Source of the DNA: Artocarpus heterophyllus
Lineage: Eukaryota > Streptophyta > Magnoliopsida > Rosales > Moraceae
DNA: 64,000 bases
Assembly: GCA_025403435.1 (NCBI GenBank)
Contig: CM046341.1
Location: 20,607,460-20,671,459 of the forward strand
Direction of reading: 5' to 3'
Shown here piece by piece: positions 12,006 to 23,764 of this stretch. The translations under genes were made by a program, and so were the position numbers. The notes under the pieces are model-generated. The model ran no database searches, was not told the origin of the DNA, and worked only from the letters and a program-made list of their open reading frames with translations. The first letter of the stretch is position 1; the number at the start of each line of letters is the position of its first letter.

Positions 12006-13149
12006 GCAAAGCATAACCTCAAACCTTGTGTCAAATGAAGAGAGGCTAGGGTTTTCTTGCTACAACACATTTTGGTGCTGCAACGAGAAAATATGTCGCT
12101 GCAGCAAGTGCCTCAGCGTGTTTACTCACTATAGCGAGAAAACAAGCTGCTGTAGCTATGAGCTCTTTCCAAAATTTATTTCATTTTTATTTTATTTTAT
12201 TTTTTGTTGTTTTTTTTTATATTTTTTGTCGTCGAAATTCTCTCTCTTTTTTTGAGTTCTCTATCTCTCTCTCTTTTATTTTCCTTTTTTTTATTTTTTT
12301 ATTTTCTCAATTGAGGGTTGACTTCGGTGCTGCAACAAGTGAAGATCTCCTTGTAGTGCCTTCTATACGCTTAGAGCCAAATGGGCGCTGAAGCGAGATT
12401 TTGATAGCTACAGCACCTTGTTACTTTTTGCTGCTACAATGAAATTACTTGATGCAGCATCTAGGTATCGGCTCAATGTGACTCTTTTGGGGCTATTTGG
12501 CAATGCAGCTAGCACTTTTGGTGCTACAGCGCAAACTTGATCTTGCTGCAATGAAGTTTTCCTCGCTGCAGACTCTAGGTACTGCCTCCAAAAGCTTTTT
12601 TCACTCCAAATTTTGTGCTGCAATAAAGGAAATGACTGTTGCAACCCCTAGACTCTGCGCCACTTCCTCCAACAGCTTTGTTAGCACCTACAACTGAGAA
12701 ATTTCATACAAAATCAAAGTCAAAACCAAAAACATTAATAAAAACTCTAAGAAAAACATGTAAACATAACTAAAACATGAAAACAAGGGAAGGTTAGAAA
12801 TCTTACGGTGTCTCCTAAGTAGCGCTTTGTTTAATGTCATTAGCTCGGCGTGGCTATGACTTGATCAATTGGGTTGGGGGAATTTGATAACTGGGCTCGG
12901 CAGAATTTTTTTTTGACAAATAGACCTGTTTTTTTTTTTTCAGTTTTTGGCATCAAAAAAAAGGTTTTTTAGACATCAAAACGGTTCTAGTTTTTTTTTT
13001 TTTCAACATGTTGAGGTTCCTTATTCTGTTACAGTCATTTTTCTTTTTCTGTTGAAAAAAACTGAGACAGTTTACCTGCATAGAAAAACGTATTTTTTTT
13101 ATTCCAAAAAAAAAAAGGCCTTTTGTCCAATTTGAATTTTTTTTTTGCC
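12006..13149 (-). other. Athila 1 3' noncoding region
   Basis: About 1.1 kb between the integrase remnant and the 3' LTR. 12059-12650 is packed with words of the type GCTGCAACGAG, GCTGCAGCAAG and GCTACAGCG. 12800-12850 has the phrase CTCCTAAGTAGCGCTTTGTT, which I recall from plant gypsy elements. 12905-13140 has repeated poly-T and poly-A tracts. Open frames here arise from the homopolymers and are not genes. Confidence 0.6.
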
Positions 13150-14340
13150 CTTTCATCAAAATCTTCCATTGGGTTCCTTAAGTAGAATACTCTCTGTATT
13201 CCACTATTTTCCATCAAGTAGTGCTTTAGTCTTTGTTCATTGATGCGAAACAATCTCCCATCATCGCTTTGTAACTTAAAGGTGTCAAACAGAAACATTT
13301 GCTTGACTTTAAAGGGTCCGAACCATTTTGATTTCAATTTTTCCAGAAAAAGCTTCAAACAAGAGTTGAGGAGGAGAACTTGTTGTCCTGGAGCCAACTC
13401 ATGTCTAAGAATATGCTTGTCATGCCACTTTTTGGTGCGATCCTTGTATATCTAGGAACTCTCTTAAGCATCATTGTGGAATTCTTTCAACTCATTTAAT
13501 TGAAAAAGCCTTTTCTCACCAGAGGCCTATAAGTCAAAATTGAACTTCTTCATCGCCCAATAAGCCTAATGCTCTAATTCAACCAACAAATGACACATTT
13601 TCCTAAACACCAATCGATACGGAGACATCCTAATAGGCTTCTTAAAGGGAATTCAATAAGCCTAAAGAGCATCATCAAGCTTTATTGCCCATTCCTTTTG
13701 GTTGGTATTAACTATCTTCTCCAAAATTTTGCTTAATCTCCTAGTTAGAAATCTCATCTTGGCCATTAGTTTAAGGATGGTAACCAAGCACCACTTTGTG
13801 CCTAGCTCCATACTTGGCAAAAAGAGCATCGAACACTTTATTGCAAGAATGAGTGCCTTCGTCACTAATTATGGCCCGTGGTGTGCCAAATTGTGTGAGA
13901 TGTTCTTTTATGAAAACTTTAGCACCACTTTAGCATCATTAATTAGTGCAGCTATAGCCTCAACCTACGTGGACATATAATCGACTACTAACACGATGTA
14001 TGAATGGCCATAAGATGGAGGGAACGATCCCATAAAATCAATTCCCTAAACATTGAAAATCTTAACTTCTAAGATGTTAGTCAACGGTAAGTCATGTCTT
14101 CTTAAGATGTTACCAACACGTTGACAACGATTACAAGTTTTCACAAAAGCATAACTATCTTGGAAAGAGTGGGCCAATAAAAGTTAGATTGAAATACCCT
14201 TGCTGCCTTTCTTGCAGCTCTGAAATGACCTCCATATGGTGAAGCATGACAATAGTGAAGGATACCTTGGGCTTCCTCCTTAGGAACACATCTCTGAATG
14301 ATTTGATCCAGACACCTCTTAAACAATAATGGATCATTTC
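13150..14340 (-). pseudogene. Athila 1 integrase remnant
   Basis: Three minus-strand pieces. 14326-14141 is the zinc-binding N-terminal region (ILHYCHASPYGGHFRAARKAARVF), with the H-C-H pattern typical of gypsy integrases. 14100-13660 is the catalytic core in broken frames, where several pieces show NREIK/KIVNTNQKEWAIKLDDAL-type integrase sequence. 13397-13150 is the C-terminal part (KSKWFGPFKV, RLFRINEQRLKHYL). The intact protein would insert element cDNA into the chromosome. Frameshifts between all three pieces, and stops in the core, make it a pseudogene. No chromodomain was seen, as expected for Athila. Confidence 0.85.
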
Positions 14341-14895
14341 ACAAATAAGACTTCACATCGTGCATAAACTTTTTCTTTTGATGAAAAGAGAGATCCAAAG
14401 GCAACACTCCACAAGCTAGATAGTTGATAAAAGCGACATACCATGGAAGATTAACATCCATCTCGAACAATTGCTCATCCGAGAATTCCTCGTGAATAAC
14501 TTCAACAACCTTCTTCTCCTCTAGTTCTAGCCAAGACAAATGATCCCCAATAACATTCTGACTACCCTCCATGTTGCGAATCTCAAGGTCAAACTCTTGA
14601 AATAAGCGAATCCAACAAATCAACTAAGATTTACATCTTTCTTTGCAAACAAATAGTGGATCACCGTATGATCGGTGTAGAAAATCAACTTCGACCTATT
14701 GAGGTAGGACCAAAACTTGTCAAAGGCAAACATCACCATCAAAATTTCCTTCTTGGTTGTTGTATAATTTTCTTGTGTATTATGAAGAGTTCGGCTTACA
14801 TAGAAAATTGCTCGAAAGATCTTGTCCCACCTTTGGCCAAGAACTGCTCCAACTGCATAGTTACTTGTATCACACATGAGCTCAACCGGTTCACT
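14341..14895 (-). pseudogene. Athila 1 RNase H remnant
   Basis: 14877-14620 reads CDTSNYAVGAVLGQRWD, then YVSRTLHNTQENYTTTKKE and YTDHTVIHYL, the expected order of RT-linked gypsy RNase H with D and E catalytic positions still recognisable. A frameshift leads to 14623-14339, which continues with IRLFQEFDLEIRN and NVIGDHLSWLE, the linker to integrase. The domain would degrade RNA in the RNA:DNA hybrid. It is broken by the frameshift and separated from RT by another. Confidence 0.85.
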
Positions 14896-15760
14896 CTAAT
14901 CAAGAGCCGCCATAATTGGTGCCAAAAACAACCTATCCCCTTTATCTCATTGAAAGATTTCGAGCAAGATTCATTAAACACAAATGGAGCATCCTTTTCA
15001 AGAAGATTGAAAAGAGGCTTCACAATCTTAGAGAAGTCCTTAATAAACCTTCGATAAAAACTGACATGACCAATAAAACTCCGAATACCATTCACATTCT
15101 TAGGTGCAGGAGCTTTTCAATTTCTACAATCTTCGTACGTTCCACTTCTATTAGCTTTGAAGATACCCGATGACCAAGGACAATTCCCTTAAACCATAAA
15201 ATGACATTTTCCCAATTAAGAACAAGATTGGTTTCCTTACACCTCTTCAAAACTAGAGAAAGATTATGTAGACAATGATCAAAGGAAGAGCCAAACACCG
15301 AGAAGTCATCTATGAAGATCTCCATTATGTCTTCCACCATGTTGAAAAAAAATTGCTATTATGCATCATTGAAACGATGCAAGAGCATTATATAGAACAA
15401 ACAACATCCCTTGGAAAGCAAAAATACCATATGGGCATATCAAGGTCATTTTCTCTTGGTCTTCAAAGGCTATGACAATTTGATTGTTCCCTGAATAACC
15501 ATCAAGAAAACAACAGTATCGATATCCTGAGCATTTGGTCAATAAAAGGAAGAGGAAAATGATCCTTTCTTATGGCCTTGTTTAGCTTGTGGTAGTCTAT
15601 ACAAACTCGCCATTCAATGACTGTCCTCGTGGAAATGAGCTCATTGCTTTCATCTTTCACTATTATGATCCCTACTTTCTTAGGCACTAGTTGAACCAGA
15701 CTAACCTAAGAGCTATTGGAGATGGCATAAACAATTCCGATATTGAGTAGCTTTAAGACT
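14896..15760 (-). pseudogene. Athila 1 reverse transcriptase remnant
   Basis: 15687-15502 covers the fingers (GIIIVKDESNELISTRTV, RVCIDYHKLNKAIRKDHFPL). About 15480-15350 is a broken palm start. 15340-15092 has the catalytic FIDDFSVFG motif, the gypsy form of Y/F-x-D-D, still intact. 15095-14900 is the thumb (FIGHVSFYRRFIKDFSKIVK). Three frame changes interrupt the domain. Order and spacing match Athila RT. Confidence 0.88.
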
Positions 15761-15995
15761 TTACCTCGCACCACCTCTTTCATAGCCAGATTCAACCTTC
15801 TTTGATGCTCTATAAAGGGCTTGTAGGAATCCTCCATTAGAATTTTGTGCATACATAGAGTCGGGCTTATGTCATTGATGTTAGAGATGGACTATCCTAA
15901 AGTAGATTTATGCTTCTTCAAAACATTGAGTAGCTTCTCTTCCTCTTGTTTGCTCAAAGATGCTGAAATGATAACCAGAAAAGTAAAATCTTATC

Positions 15996-16403
15996 CTAAG
16001 AAAGCATAGTGAAGATGGTCAGGTAATTGTTTAAAGATTGAGCCATCTTGTAAGGAATTAAATGCTTCCCTGGGACCTTTAGAATCTTCAAGGCAGCCTT
16101 TGCCCTAAGAACATCCATAAGGCTGCTAGAATTTGTCTCATAACACAAAGACTCAAGAGCAGCCAGACAATCCACATGGTCTTTATTCACTTCAAAACAA
16201 GCCTCACCAAATTCTATAGCAGGAAATGTATCCTTCCAACATGTAGAGTCCAGAAGACAATGTTCTAAAGGATCACTAGAGGAAACCTCATGCACAATCT
16301 TTTGAACACAACCATCAATCACATCAATTCGATTAAATGATTGTACCTCATCAACAAATTGCATGGTGTGGAAGATGCTGAACTTCACTTCTTTATTATT
16401 CAT
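15996..16403 (-). pseudogene. Athila 1 protease-RT linker
   Basis: A 135-residue open stretch with phrases such as RIDVIDGCVQKIV, PLEHCLLD and DCLAALESL. It sits between protease and RT and resembles the long, poorly conserved Athila linker. No enzymatic motif is seen. The assignment rests mostly on position. Confidence 0.6.
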
Positions 16404-16601
16404 CCGAAGTGTCCAGTTTCCACTATGAACATCAACGAGCGTTCCCCTGATAGCAAGAAATGGTCAACCAAGAATCATTGGAATCTCACGGTCTTCCTGT
16501 ATGTCAATAACAACAAAGTCCACCAAAAAGATAAGCTTATCAACCTTTACTAGAGCATCCTTTATGACTCTTCTAAGATAAGTAAGAGATCGGTTTGCCA
16601 A

Positions 16602-16832
16602 TTACAAGGAAATGGTGGTGGGCTTTAACTTTCCAAGCCTCAACATCTTGAACATGATCAAAGGCATGAGATTAATACTAGAACCAAGGTTGCATAAGGC
16701 TATCTCGAAAGTAGAACTCCTAATAATGCATAGAATGGTGAAGCTCCCCAGATCCTTCAACTTTTGTGGAAGCTTTCGTTGAAGAATAGCACTATGTTCC
16801 TTTGTCAACTTCACGGTCTTATAATCCTCCAA
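16602..16832 (-). pseudogene. Athila 1 aspartic protease remnant
   Basis: Contains LPQKLKDLGSFTILC, then ALCNLGSSINLMPL, the gypsy protease active-site block, followed by FKMLRLGKLKPTTISL. The usual ALCDLGASINLMP has D changed to N at about residue 48 and A to S, so the catalytic aspartate is lost. The intact enzyme would cleave the gag-pol polyprotein. Confidence 0.85.
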
Positions 16833-16949
16833 TTTTGCTTCTTAGCCATCACTTCCTTCATGAACTTCACGTAGTGAGGCATTTGTTCCTAAGCTTTCAC
16901 AAAAGGGATGTTAATGTGAATCTTCTTAAGGATCTCAAGGAAATGGCAA

Positions 16950-18328
16950 CGACAAAGCAATAATAGGAGGATTGTCTGGAAAAGATATAGAGCTAGGCTT
17001 TGAAGCTATCTTTGGTTGTTCTGCTAAAACTTCATCTTCCTTAGCCTTAGCTTCCTGTCACTTGGTTTCTTCAAGTGCCTTTTTACTCCTTAATGTGATG
17101 ACATTGCAATGGTCCTTAGGATTCTTCTCTATATCACTAGGGAATTTCTCGAAAGATTGCTCTTTAATAGCATTCGCAAGTTGCCCAACTTGAGTTTTGA
17201 AGTTCTTCATGGACACTCCTAAGTTACTACAATGAGTCTCTTTACTATTAAGCCTTACTTCATCCTTGTTGTACGTTCCCTTTGTTTCCACAATAAAGGT
17301 GCTTAAGAAGTCTTCCAATGATAGTTTCTTTTTAACCACATTTTGAGTAAAGCACGGAAATCGTTGCAAGGCATTTCTATTGTTCCCATAAGACAAGTTT
17401 TCATGATTTCGGAGGCCCGGATGGTTGTAAGTGTGTAAATTATTATCCTTCTAGTTAAATTTCATGTTGTTAATAAAGTTCACTTGCTCTTGTTCAGCAT
17501 CCACTTCTAGATAAAAGGCATTTGTGGCATTAGATGATTCTAAAATGGCTGGAGCTCTTTATGTTGTCAAAGTGGCTAACTATTGATAAGAGAGGATACT
17601 TGAGTGGATAAGACGGTTATAGAATCCCCCTTATGAAGACCGGCCGCTCTCCTTGTCATAGACCACTTATTAGGCCAATCAAAATTGTTGGAAGTAATCA
17701 CATCTAGAATCTCAAAAGCAATGTTTAGTGTTTTTTCTAACAAAGAGCCTCTCGCACAGCATTCACTATGGTCCTGATATGACCATTCAACCCATTGTAT
17801 AAAAGTTGGATTTGACGCAAATTCACTAATAATATTGGGGGCATCGCCGAAGAAGTTCCTTAAACGTTTCCCAACACTCATAAAGTGGCTCAAGATCTAA
17901 TTGCCTAAGTTGCCCAATTTCACTCCTCAATTGTGCCTCAGGAAAAACTTAGAGAGCAACTTAGAAGCCATCTCCTTCCAAGTTGTAATACTTCCCTGTT
18001 GAAGCGATTGTAATCAACTCCTCGCCTTCTCCCTAAGAGAGAAAGGGAACAAGCGGACTCTTATAGCATCTTCGGTCACTCCATTCATCTTCACCATATC
18101 ATAACACTCTAAGAAAACCATTAAATGAGCATGAACATCCTCATTCGGAGAACCATCAAATTGATTTTGTTGAACCATGCCAATGAGTGATGCCTTCAAC
18201 TCAAAATTCTTGGCATTGATTGGTTGACGAGTTATCCCATTGTAATCATCATTCACAACTGGACAGAAATAGTCCCGAATCGCCTGTTGTTGAGGTTGTT
18301 CTTACTGGCTTTGATTAGCTTCCGCCAT
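16950..18328 (-). pseudogene. Athila 1 gag remnant
   Basis: The likely start is the ATG on the minus strand at 18326-18328 (MAEANQSQ, then a stop). Downstream pieces: 18256-18014 (NFELKASLIGMVQQNQFDG, EDVHAHLMVFLECYDMVK, RLFPFSLREKA) is the retrotransposon gag fold. 17893-17576 (TRRAAGLHKGDSITVL) and 17396-17058 (LGVSMKNFKTQVGQLANAI, PSDIEKNPKDHCNVITLRS) are Athila-type C-terminal gag. No zinc knuckle was recognised. The intact protein would form the cytoplasmic particle that packages element RNA. Stops and frameshifts are present throughout. Confidence 0.85.
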
Positions 18329-18536
18329 GGCTTGAGCTTAAAGTCTTCTATCTCTCCTAATAGCACAAAGAGTTCTCTCAATCTCCAGATCAACTGGCAA
18401 GAATTCAAAGCTACAAGTTCTTTGTATAAACTGCCACAATAAAAAATTTAACCAAAACTTAGCAAAATTAAAAGAAAATGGCTAAATTAAGATCAAGTAA
18501 CTTAACCATATTAGTAGCAAAAATATAAAAACTTCA

Positions 18537-18555
18537 ATCTCTAGCAACGGCACCA
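18537..18555 (-). other. Athila 1 primer-binding site
   Basis: On the minus strand the 5' LTR ends GAGTGTAACA and is followed by AGTTTT and then TGGTGCCGTTGCTAGAGAT. This is a mutated form of the TGGCGCCGTTGCCGGGGA primer site typical of Athila and Cyclops elements. Confidence 0.8.
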
Positions 18556-18561
18556 AAAACT

Positions 18562-20112
18562 TGTTACACTCAAACTATAAGTGCACGGGTCATACAAGTA
18601 ATAAAGTGACCAAAAGTCAAGTATCATCTCACAAGAATTGAATTTTTAGGAATTTAAACTAAGTACTATGGGTTTTCACACTTAATTTTATCAAGGCAAA
18701 TTTGAATTTGAATTAATTGTAAGAAATTAAAAAGTTAAATACAGAAGATTAATTAAAGTGATTGATAAAACAATCAACAAAAGAGGTGATTTTATGAAAT
18801 GGAAAACCTATATGATGAGGCTTTGGGCCTTGACTTTATTCTATTCTTCCTATGTTCTTTCTATTTGGTAAATGGCAATTAGTTCCCTCAATTCATTAAT
18901 TAAAGGTCTAGAATTAACCTCATTACCTTTCCCAAGTGTGAAATGAGATCATATACGTAAATAATTAAGTTGATATCCTACTTGTCTACCCACACATTTA
19001 TTAAACAAGCCCTTATATTGATCATAAGTGTCATTAACCTCCCGAACTCAACAACAGCTAAGATTATGTTTCTCAAATCTGATAAATAAATCAAACTCTC
19101 TTGAGTATTGAATTCATAAACAAAATCAATTGATTCATTTTGCAACAAATTAGAGGCATTAAGCATAGAGAAACATAAATTAATTGAAATGAAACTATAT
19201 TGAAATTAACTAAATATTCCAAACATAGTTGGAGTAGAGTTACATCAAGCCCCTATAATGAAAATCTAGATCATCATAGTGCAAATAATCAACATAAACA
19301 AACACATAACTGAAGTCATGTTCAACACAAAATCAAGATAAATAAATATAAGAAAGGGGAAAGAAGTGAAACTAATGATAATTTTGAACTTCTAATCTTC
19401 CATTCTTCTACCAATCTTCAATAACCTTCAAGAATTCTTGAGTTTTGTTTCTCAATCTTCAACAAAAATGGGTTTTTCTTCCTTCAAAAGCCAAATGGGT
19501 AGCCATAGATGGTTCTCCAAAGTGGGTATCCTCCTCTCTCAAAACTCTAGCAAGGGCCGTTTATGGGTACCCTTTTTGAGAAGCATGCCCAGCCTTGATT
19601 AGGTTGTCAATGCATTTTGCTGCTACAACGAAGAAATTCTCACTGTAGTCTAAAACATAGAGCTGAAAAATTAGAAACAAGGGCAGGCAATGCAGCGAGG
19701 AAAAACGGCGCTGCAACGCCAAACTGAAGTTCTTTGGGCGCTGCAATGGGAAATTTGATTGCTACAACACTTGGATTTTGCTAGGTTTTGGCCATTTTTT
19801 CCCAAATGGCATTGCAGTGCCCTGAAGGCTCGTTGCAGCACCAAGCACTATTCCATTGGCCTAATTTTGTCTATTTTTACGTGCCAATAATTGATCTTTG
19901 TGCTTTTGTTGGCTTTTTTCGCTTCTAATAACTAGACATAAAGCAAAAACAAATAAATAGTAAAATAAATCCAAAAATAAGATAAAAACATAATTAAGAA
20001 CAAAATTCACTAAGTCTAAATTAAACTTATATAAACATAAAAATATACACACAAAAAACTAACAAATCACTTCAAAAACTTACAAAATATATAAGTTGGG
20101 ACAACTAAAAAT
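18562..20112 (-). repeat. Athila 1 5' LTR
   Basis: Starts on the plus strand TGTTACACTCAAACTATAAG and aligns with 10431-12005 throughout. Shared blocks are AATTGAATTTTTAGGAAT, CTATTCTTCCTATGTTCTT and CATCAAGCCCCTATAATG. The right edge near 20112 is where similarity to the other LTR stops. The GC-rich word cluster recurs at 19615-19855. Confidence 0.8.
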
Positions 20113-20451
20113 CTCAATCTATCTTAATTGCTATACTAAATGTCTTTGGATCTTCCTTAACATTTAGCAACAAGGGTATTTTTGTTAAGTACACTATGTT
20201 TATGTGGCAGCTGGCCCCACTCAAGCCCCCATGAGCTCGTAGTTCACCCCCAGCATAATTGGCTCTTATTGTGGTCCCACAGTAGCGTTACGTGTCGCCG
20301 TCCCACTGTGCTGCCTCACTCATCTGTACTGTCCCCTCTGGAACCCACTGGTCCCTCAGGGTTTTATTTCGCGTCCCTCATGGTTCGAACCTCAAACCTC
20401 CCTTAAGAGGTTCTTATTTCCTTCATGAGTACCAATTGAGCTAGCAAAGCC
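20113..20451 (-). mobile_element. Probable tRNA-derived SINE
   Basis: Read on the minus strand from 20451: GGCTTTGC, then an A-box-like TAGCTCAATTGG (plus 20432-20443) and a B-box GGTTCGAACC (plus 20382-20391). This is the arrangement of a tRNA head and an internal RNA polymerase III promoter. A roughly 200-bp GC-richer body follows. It starts at tRNA position 1 exactly where the next LTR ends. The tail and target duplication were not resolved, and the lower 70 bp may be unrelated. It is not a tRNA gene, because the arms do not pair into a cloverleaf that I can draw. Confidence 0.45.
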
Positions 20452-20787
20452 TGTAACGCCCCCCTTACGGACGTCACAGATGTCGTTACATTCATACATT
20501 CATACTTATTTGAACTTTAAACATAAACATAAATACAAAACTTATAAGATACGTTTAATAGTAAACATAGTTAAAACATACATAACCAGGATCCATTCAT
20601 GCATTTTTTTTTTAAATGACATATCATTGCTTAATTTATTCCATATCATAATTTATTCAATTACACTTTAAATTAATCGTGAACTTATTTTAATAAAATA
20701 GACATACCAAGTTGTAAAATCACAACTTATAAAAACATCACATCGTTTAAAACATCACATTGATTATAACTCAGTTGCTCCCATAGT

Positions 20788-20935
20788 TCGACAGGCCGAA
20801 CTTGGGACTTCGGCAGGCCAAACATGATCGACAGGCTAGAGTTCCTCAACCGGCAGGCCGGTAGAGGCTTTGCAAATCTGGATTAAAAATTCATCATCGT
20901 TTGGCAGGCCAAAAACGTGATCGGCAGGCCGACCG
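20788..20935. repeat. CGGCAGGCCG motif cluster in family G LTR
   Basis: Six variants of the palindromic core CGGC-AG-GCCG (CGACAGGCCGA, CGGCAGGCCA and similar) in 150 bp of otherwise AT-rich LTR. The same family carries a second cluster at its other end. Confidence 0.85.
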
Positions 20936-23112
20936 AGCCAAAATCCTTGAGTAAACTCAATTTTTAAAACAAAACCAACTTTTTATAAAAATGCGGAAGA
21001 TCAAAATTCTTTAAAATGATAAAATAAAATATAAAACCATAGTTCAAGTACTCTTAAAACTTAACATAAAAATGTTCAAAATATAAAACTTGATTTAAAA
21101 CATGAAAACATTCTTCTTGGCGTTCTTCCTGTTACAATTCATCGTGCTTTGTGCTCACACGCCTTCTCATGTCCTCCGCCTATTCCATGATCTTCTTACC
21201 CTTATCTGTAACATGACATAAAACTTGATTAAGCTAATGCTTAGTAAGTACATATAATTCTCACAATTTAAACATTACATATACATCATCATCATCATTG
21301 TCATCATATCATAAAAGTGCCTTAAGCACAATTTCATAGGAACATATCTTTCATTACATTGACCATATTAAAACTTATTCTATTTTATCTTAGGGGCCCA
21401 AGTGTTGCACCATGAACATCATTGTAGGCGCGCCGTCATGAGAGGAGAAGGGTAGCTAATCCTAAACCAAACATGACCTCATAACATATCATTTCATAAC
21501 ATTGGTGTGCAACACTTATTAGGTGATACATATATACATAATTTTCATACTTTGAAACATGTCATCATTATACATGCATAACTTTAAATCATGATAATCT
21601 TTCATAAGAAATCCTTTAAGGAAAATAACCATAAAATCATTATAAATATCATTGTGAACATATCAGCAAACCTTGTAAAACGTGTCATGTTGCAGGTGAG
21701 AATGTACTTACCTTAACAGCTAGCTTACTTAACCTTAATACGGTTTGGTGACGACGCCACGGTCTCGATGTGCTCGTTCCTTTGAGTGTTCATGCCATTT
21801 ATCCATTTAAAAATACAATAAAATTAATACTTATCATAAAACATCCATTCATATAACATTCATTCATATATATATTCATATATATATATATTCGTCTCAT
21901 ATTACAAACATAATTCATAACCATAATTGTGAAAACATAAAATTATCATCACATATACATTCATCTCATATAGACATTATTCATAACATGCTTCCTTAAA
22001 TATTATCATCAAAACATCTCATACATTTCAATCATGAAAATCTTTGAAAATGTTTTCTAATAATTTTAAAATACATATATTTTAATTTTAAAATTCATAC
22101 GAACATCTTAATATCATGCATTTCAATATCATAAAATTATTTCATCATCAATAAAAATCATTTAAACATATATAACATTTTATAAAACGAAAATCCAAAA
22201 ACAACATTGTTAAAACAATTTTCTTGACGTAATCTCATAAAATTTCATAACATAAAATACACTCATCATACATTATACATGCACATTCTCATCAACTTTC
22301 ATGAAAAAACATTATTCATTTACCCCTTGAATAAACATTACATTTTTCATGCATCAAAGTTAAACAACAATATTTTACTGTGAAGGGTAGAGGATAGAAA
22401 ATTCATATTTTATCATAGAAACATCGAATTGACTTGAAACTTGGAGAAACACCACATAATACATACATGAACATCATATTAAAAACTCAGAGAAAAATAC
22501 AATACCTGGACAAAGATATTGCAGACGAATTGAAGAGGGGAAATGCTTTTCAAAAACCGAAAAAAAAAAAAGAATTCTTACCTTTAAAATTTTCTTCTCA
22601 AAATCCTTGAATTCAACCAACAAAAAATATAACTTTTTCTTTCAAATAATCTCAGGTAAACAAGGAGAAGAAGGAGAGGAGAAAACGTGAAGAAGAGGAG
22701 AGAAAAGAAAATGTCTTAGAATAAGAGAGAGAATACGTGAGAAGAAGAAGGAGAGATTGAGAAAAAGAACGTTAAAAAATTTTTTAACGTAATGAGCATA
22801 ACGTAAAAATTTCAATGCCCTCAATTAAGTTAGAATTTTCTGACTCATCTAGACTAAAACTGAGGCAAATGCATGGAGAATGGAGAGAGAAAAGGGAAAG
22901 TCAAACCCATTAGTCACACTTACCATATCTTGCCCTCTTAAAATAGGAAACCATTTAAAATCATACAAATCAATGCGAAGTCAAACCTTTTCTTTCCTTA
23001 ACTGACAAAATCATTCCATTAATATGCCAATTAATCACAATAAATCACCCGTTTAACATAATTATCTCAGCCATAAATTTGAAGAGATTTCTATTGACTG
23101 CTCGTCAGCTGT

Positions 23113-23240
23113 GTTCGGCCTGTCGATTTTCCCCTTCGGCCTGTCGGTTCTACCAAGTTCGGCCTACCGATGGTTTCCTTCGGCCTGTCGATCTTGGGCA
23201 GACTGTTCAGCCTGCCGAACTTGAAAGTCCGGCCTACCAA
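23113..23240. repeat. Second CGGCAGGCCG motif cluster
   Basis: About seven variants, here read as TTCGGCCTGTCGAT, TTCGGCCTACCGAT and TTCAGCCTGCCGAA, near the minus-strand start of the LTR. The counterpart in the plus copy is 46683-46806. Confidence 0.85.
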
Positions 23241-23493
23241 ATTGTCCTTAAATACCATACATTAAAACATTCAATTCATCAATGCATCATAATTAAACAT
23301 ACATTAAAATAATTATAAACACTTGAGCACAACGATTCTACTGCGATCGTCACTTGTCATAAAAGTTGACATAAAAAGTTAGTAACATTAAAATCATATA
23401 TCATAACATATAACATAAATTATTATTAAGATTTCCTTAACATCGTTACTAACTTAACATAATCCGTTACATAAAAAATAGGTGGGTGTTACA

Positions 23494-23759
23494 GTTTATC
23501 TCCTTCAACCAAGAAGGTTAAAGCTTGAGATGGAATAATATCCAGTGTTAAACTCTTTTTTTTCCTTTCACGTTGACTTCTTCTCGACTCAAAAGATGTC
23601 ATAGGCTCTTTTCTTTTATTAGTGGAGGTACCAAGAGTATAGTCACACGGTTGATCAATATTAGATTTTAATTTAGTGGTAGAATCAATAGTAAATTTAC
23701 TTTCACTAAATTCAACATCTCTTGATTCTATAATTATATTAGAATTTATATTCTACACT
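23494..23759 (-). pseudogene. Copia I hinge between integrase and RT
   Basis: On the minus strand it reads IIIESRDVEFSESKF, then a variable stretch, then SFESRRSQRERKKK and FLVEGDK. These are the standard landmarks of the copia integrase C-terminus and hinge. The frame joins the integrase piece on the far side of the solo LTR 23765-26692 once that insertion and one copy of its target duplication are removed. It stops abruptly at 23494, where the family G LTR begins. Confidence 0.85.
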
Positions 23760-23764
23760 CTATA

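Larger units (their letters stand above)
10431..20112 (-). mobile_element. Athila-type gypsy element (Athila 1)
   Basis: A near-complete minus-strand gypsy element with 3' LTR (10431 to about 12005), 3' noncoding region, integrase, RNase H, RT, protease, gag, primer-binding site and 5' LTR (18562 to about 20112). Order and motifs (TGGTGCCGTTGCTAG primer site, NLGSSINLMP protease, FIDDFSVFG RT) fit the Athila/Cyclops group. It lies inside copia I between hinge and RT. No target duplication is visible: TATAT precedes 10431, and the right edge runs into a SINE-like segment and another LTR. Both LTRs and all coding parts carry many mutations. A few plus-strand frames across it are shadows. Confidence 0.85.
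20452..23493 (-). mobile_element. Gypsy-type long LTR, family G, minus copy
   Basis: A 3042-bp LTR. On the minus strand it starts TGTAACACCCACC and ends AAGGGGGGCGTTACA. It is collinear with the plus copy at 46454-56945 once that copy's insertions are removed. Shared landmarks are the CGGCAGGCCG motif clusters near both ends, the CTCTCTCC/CTTCTTC leader, CATCGAGACCGTGG, GTAAGTACATTCTCACCTGC and GTGCAACACTTGGGCCC. The flanks do not match as a target duplication (AAGCC left, GTTTA right), so one edge was probably altered after insertion. The right neighbour is copia I hinge sequence. No internal region is attached. The gypsy chromovirus (Tekay-like) assignment is tentative. Confidence 0.8.

Noticed and set aside
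12870..12890. TTGGGGGAATTTGATAACTG as a plus-strand polypurine tract plus LTR start
   Set aside because: It resembles the Athila 2 junction, but the following bases do not match that LTR and the surrounding element is on the minus strand.
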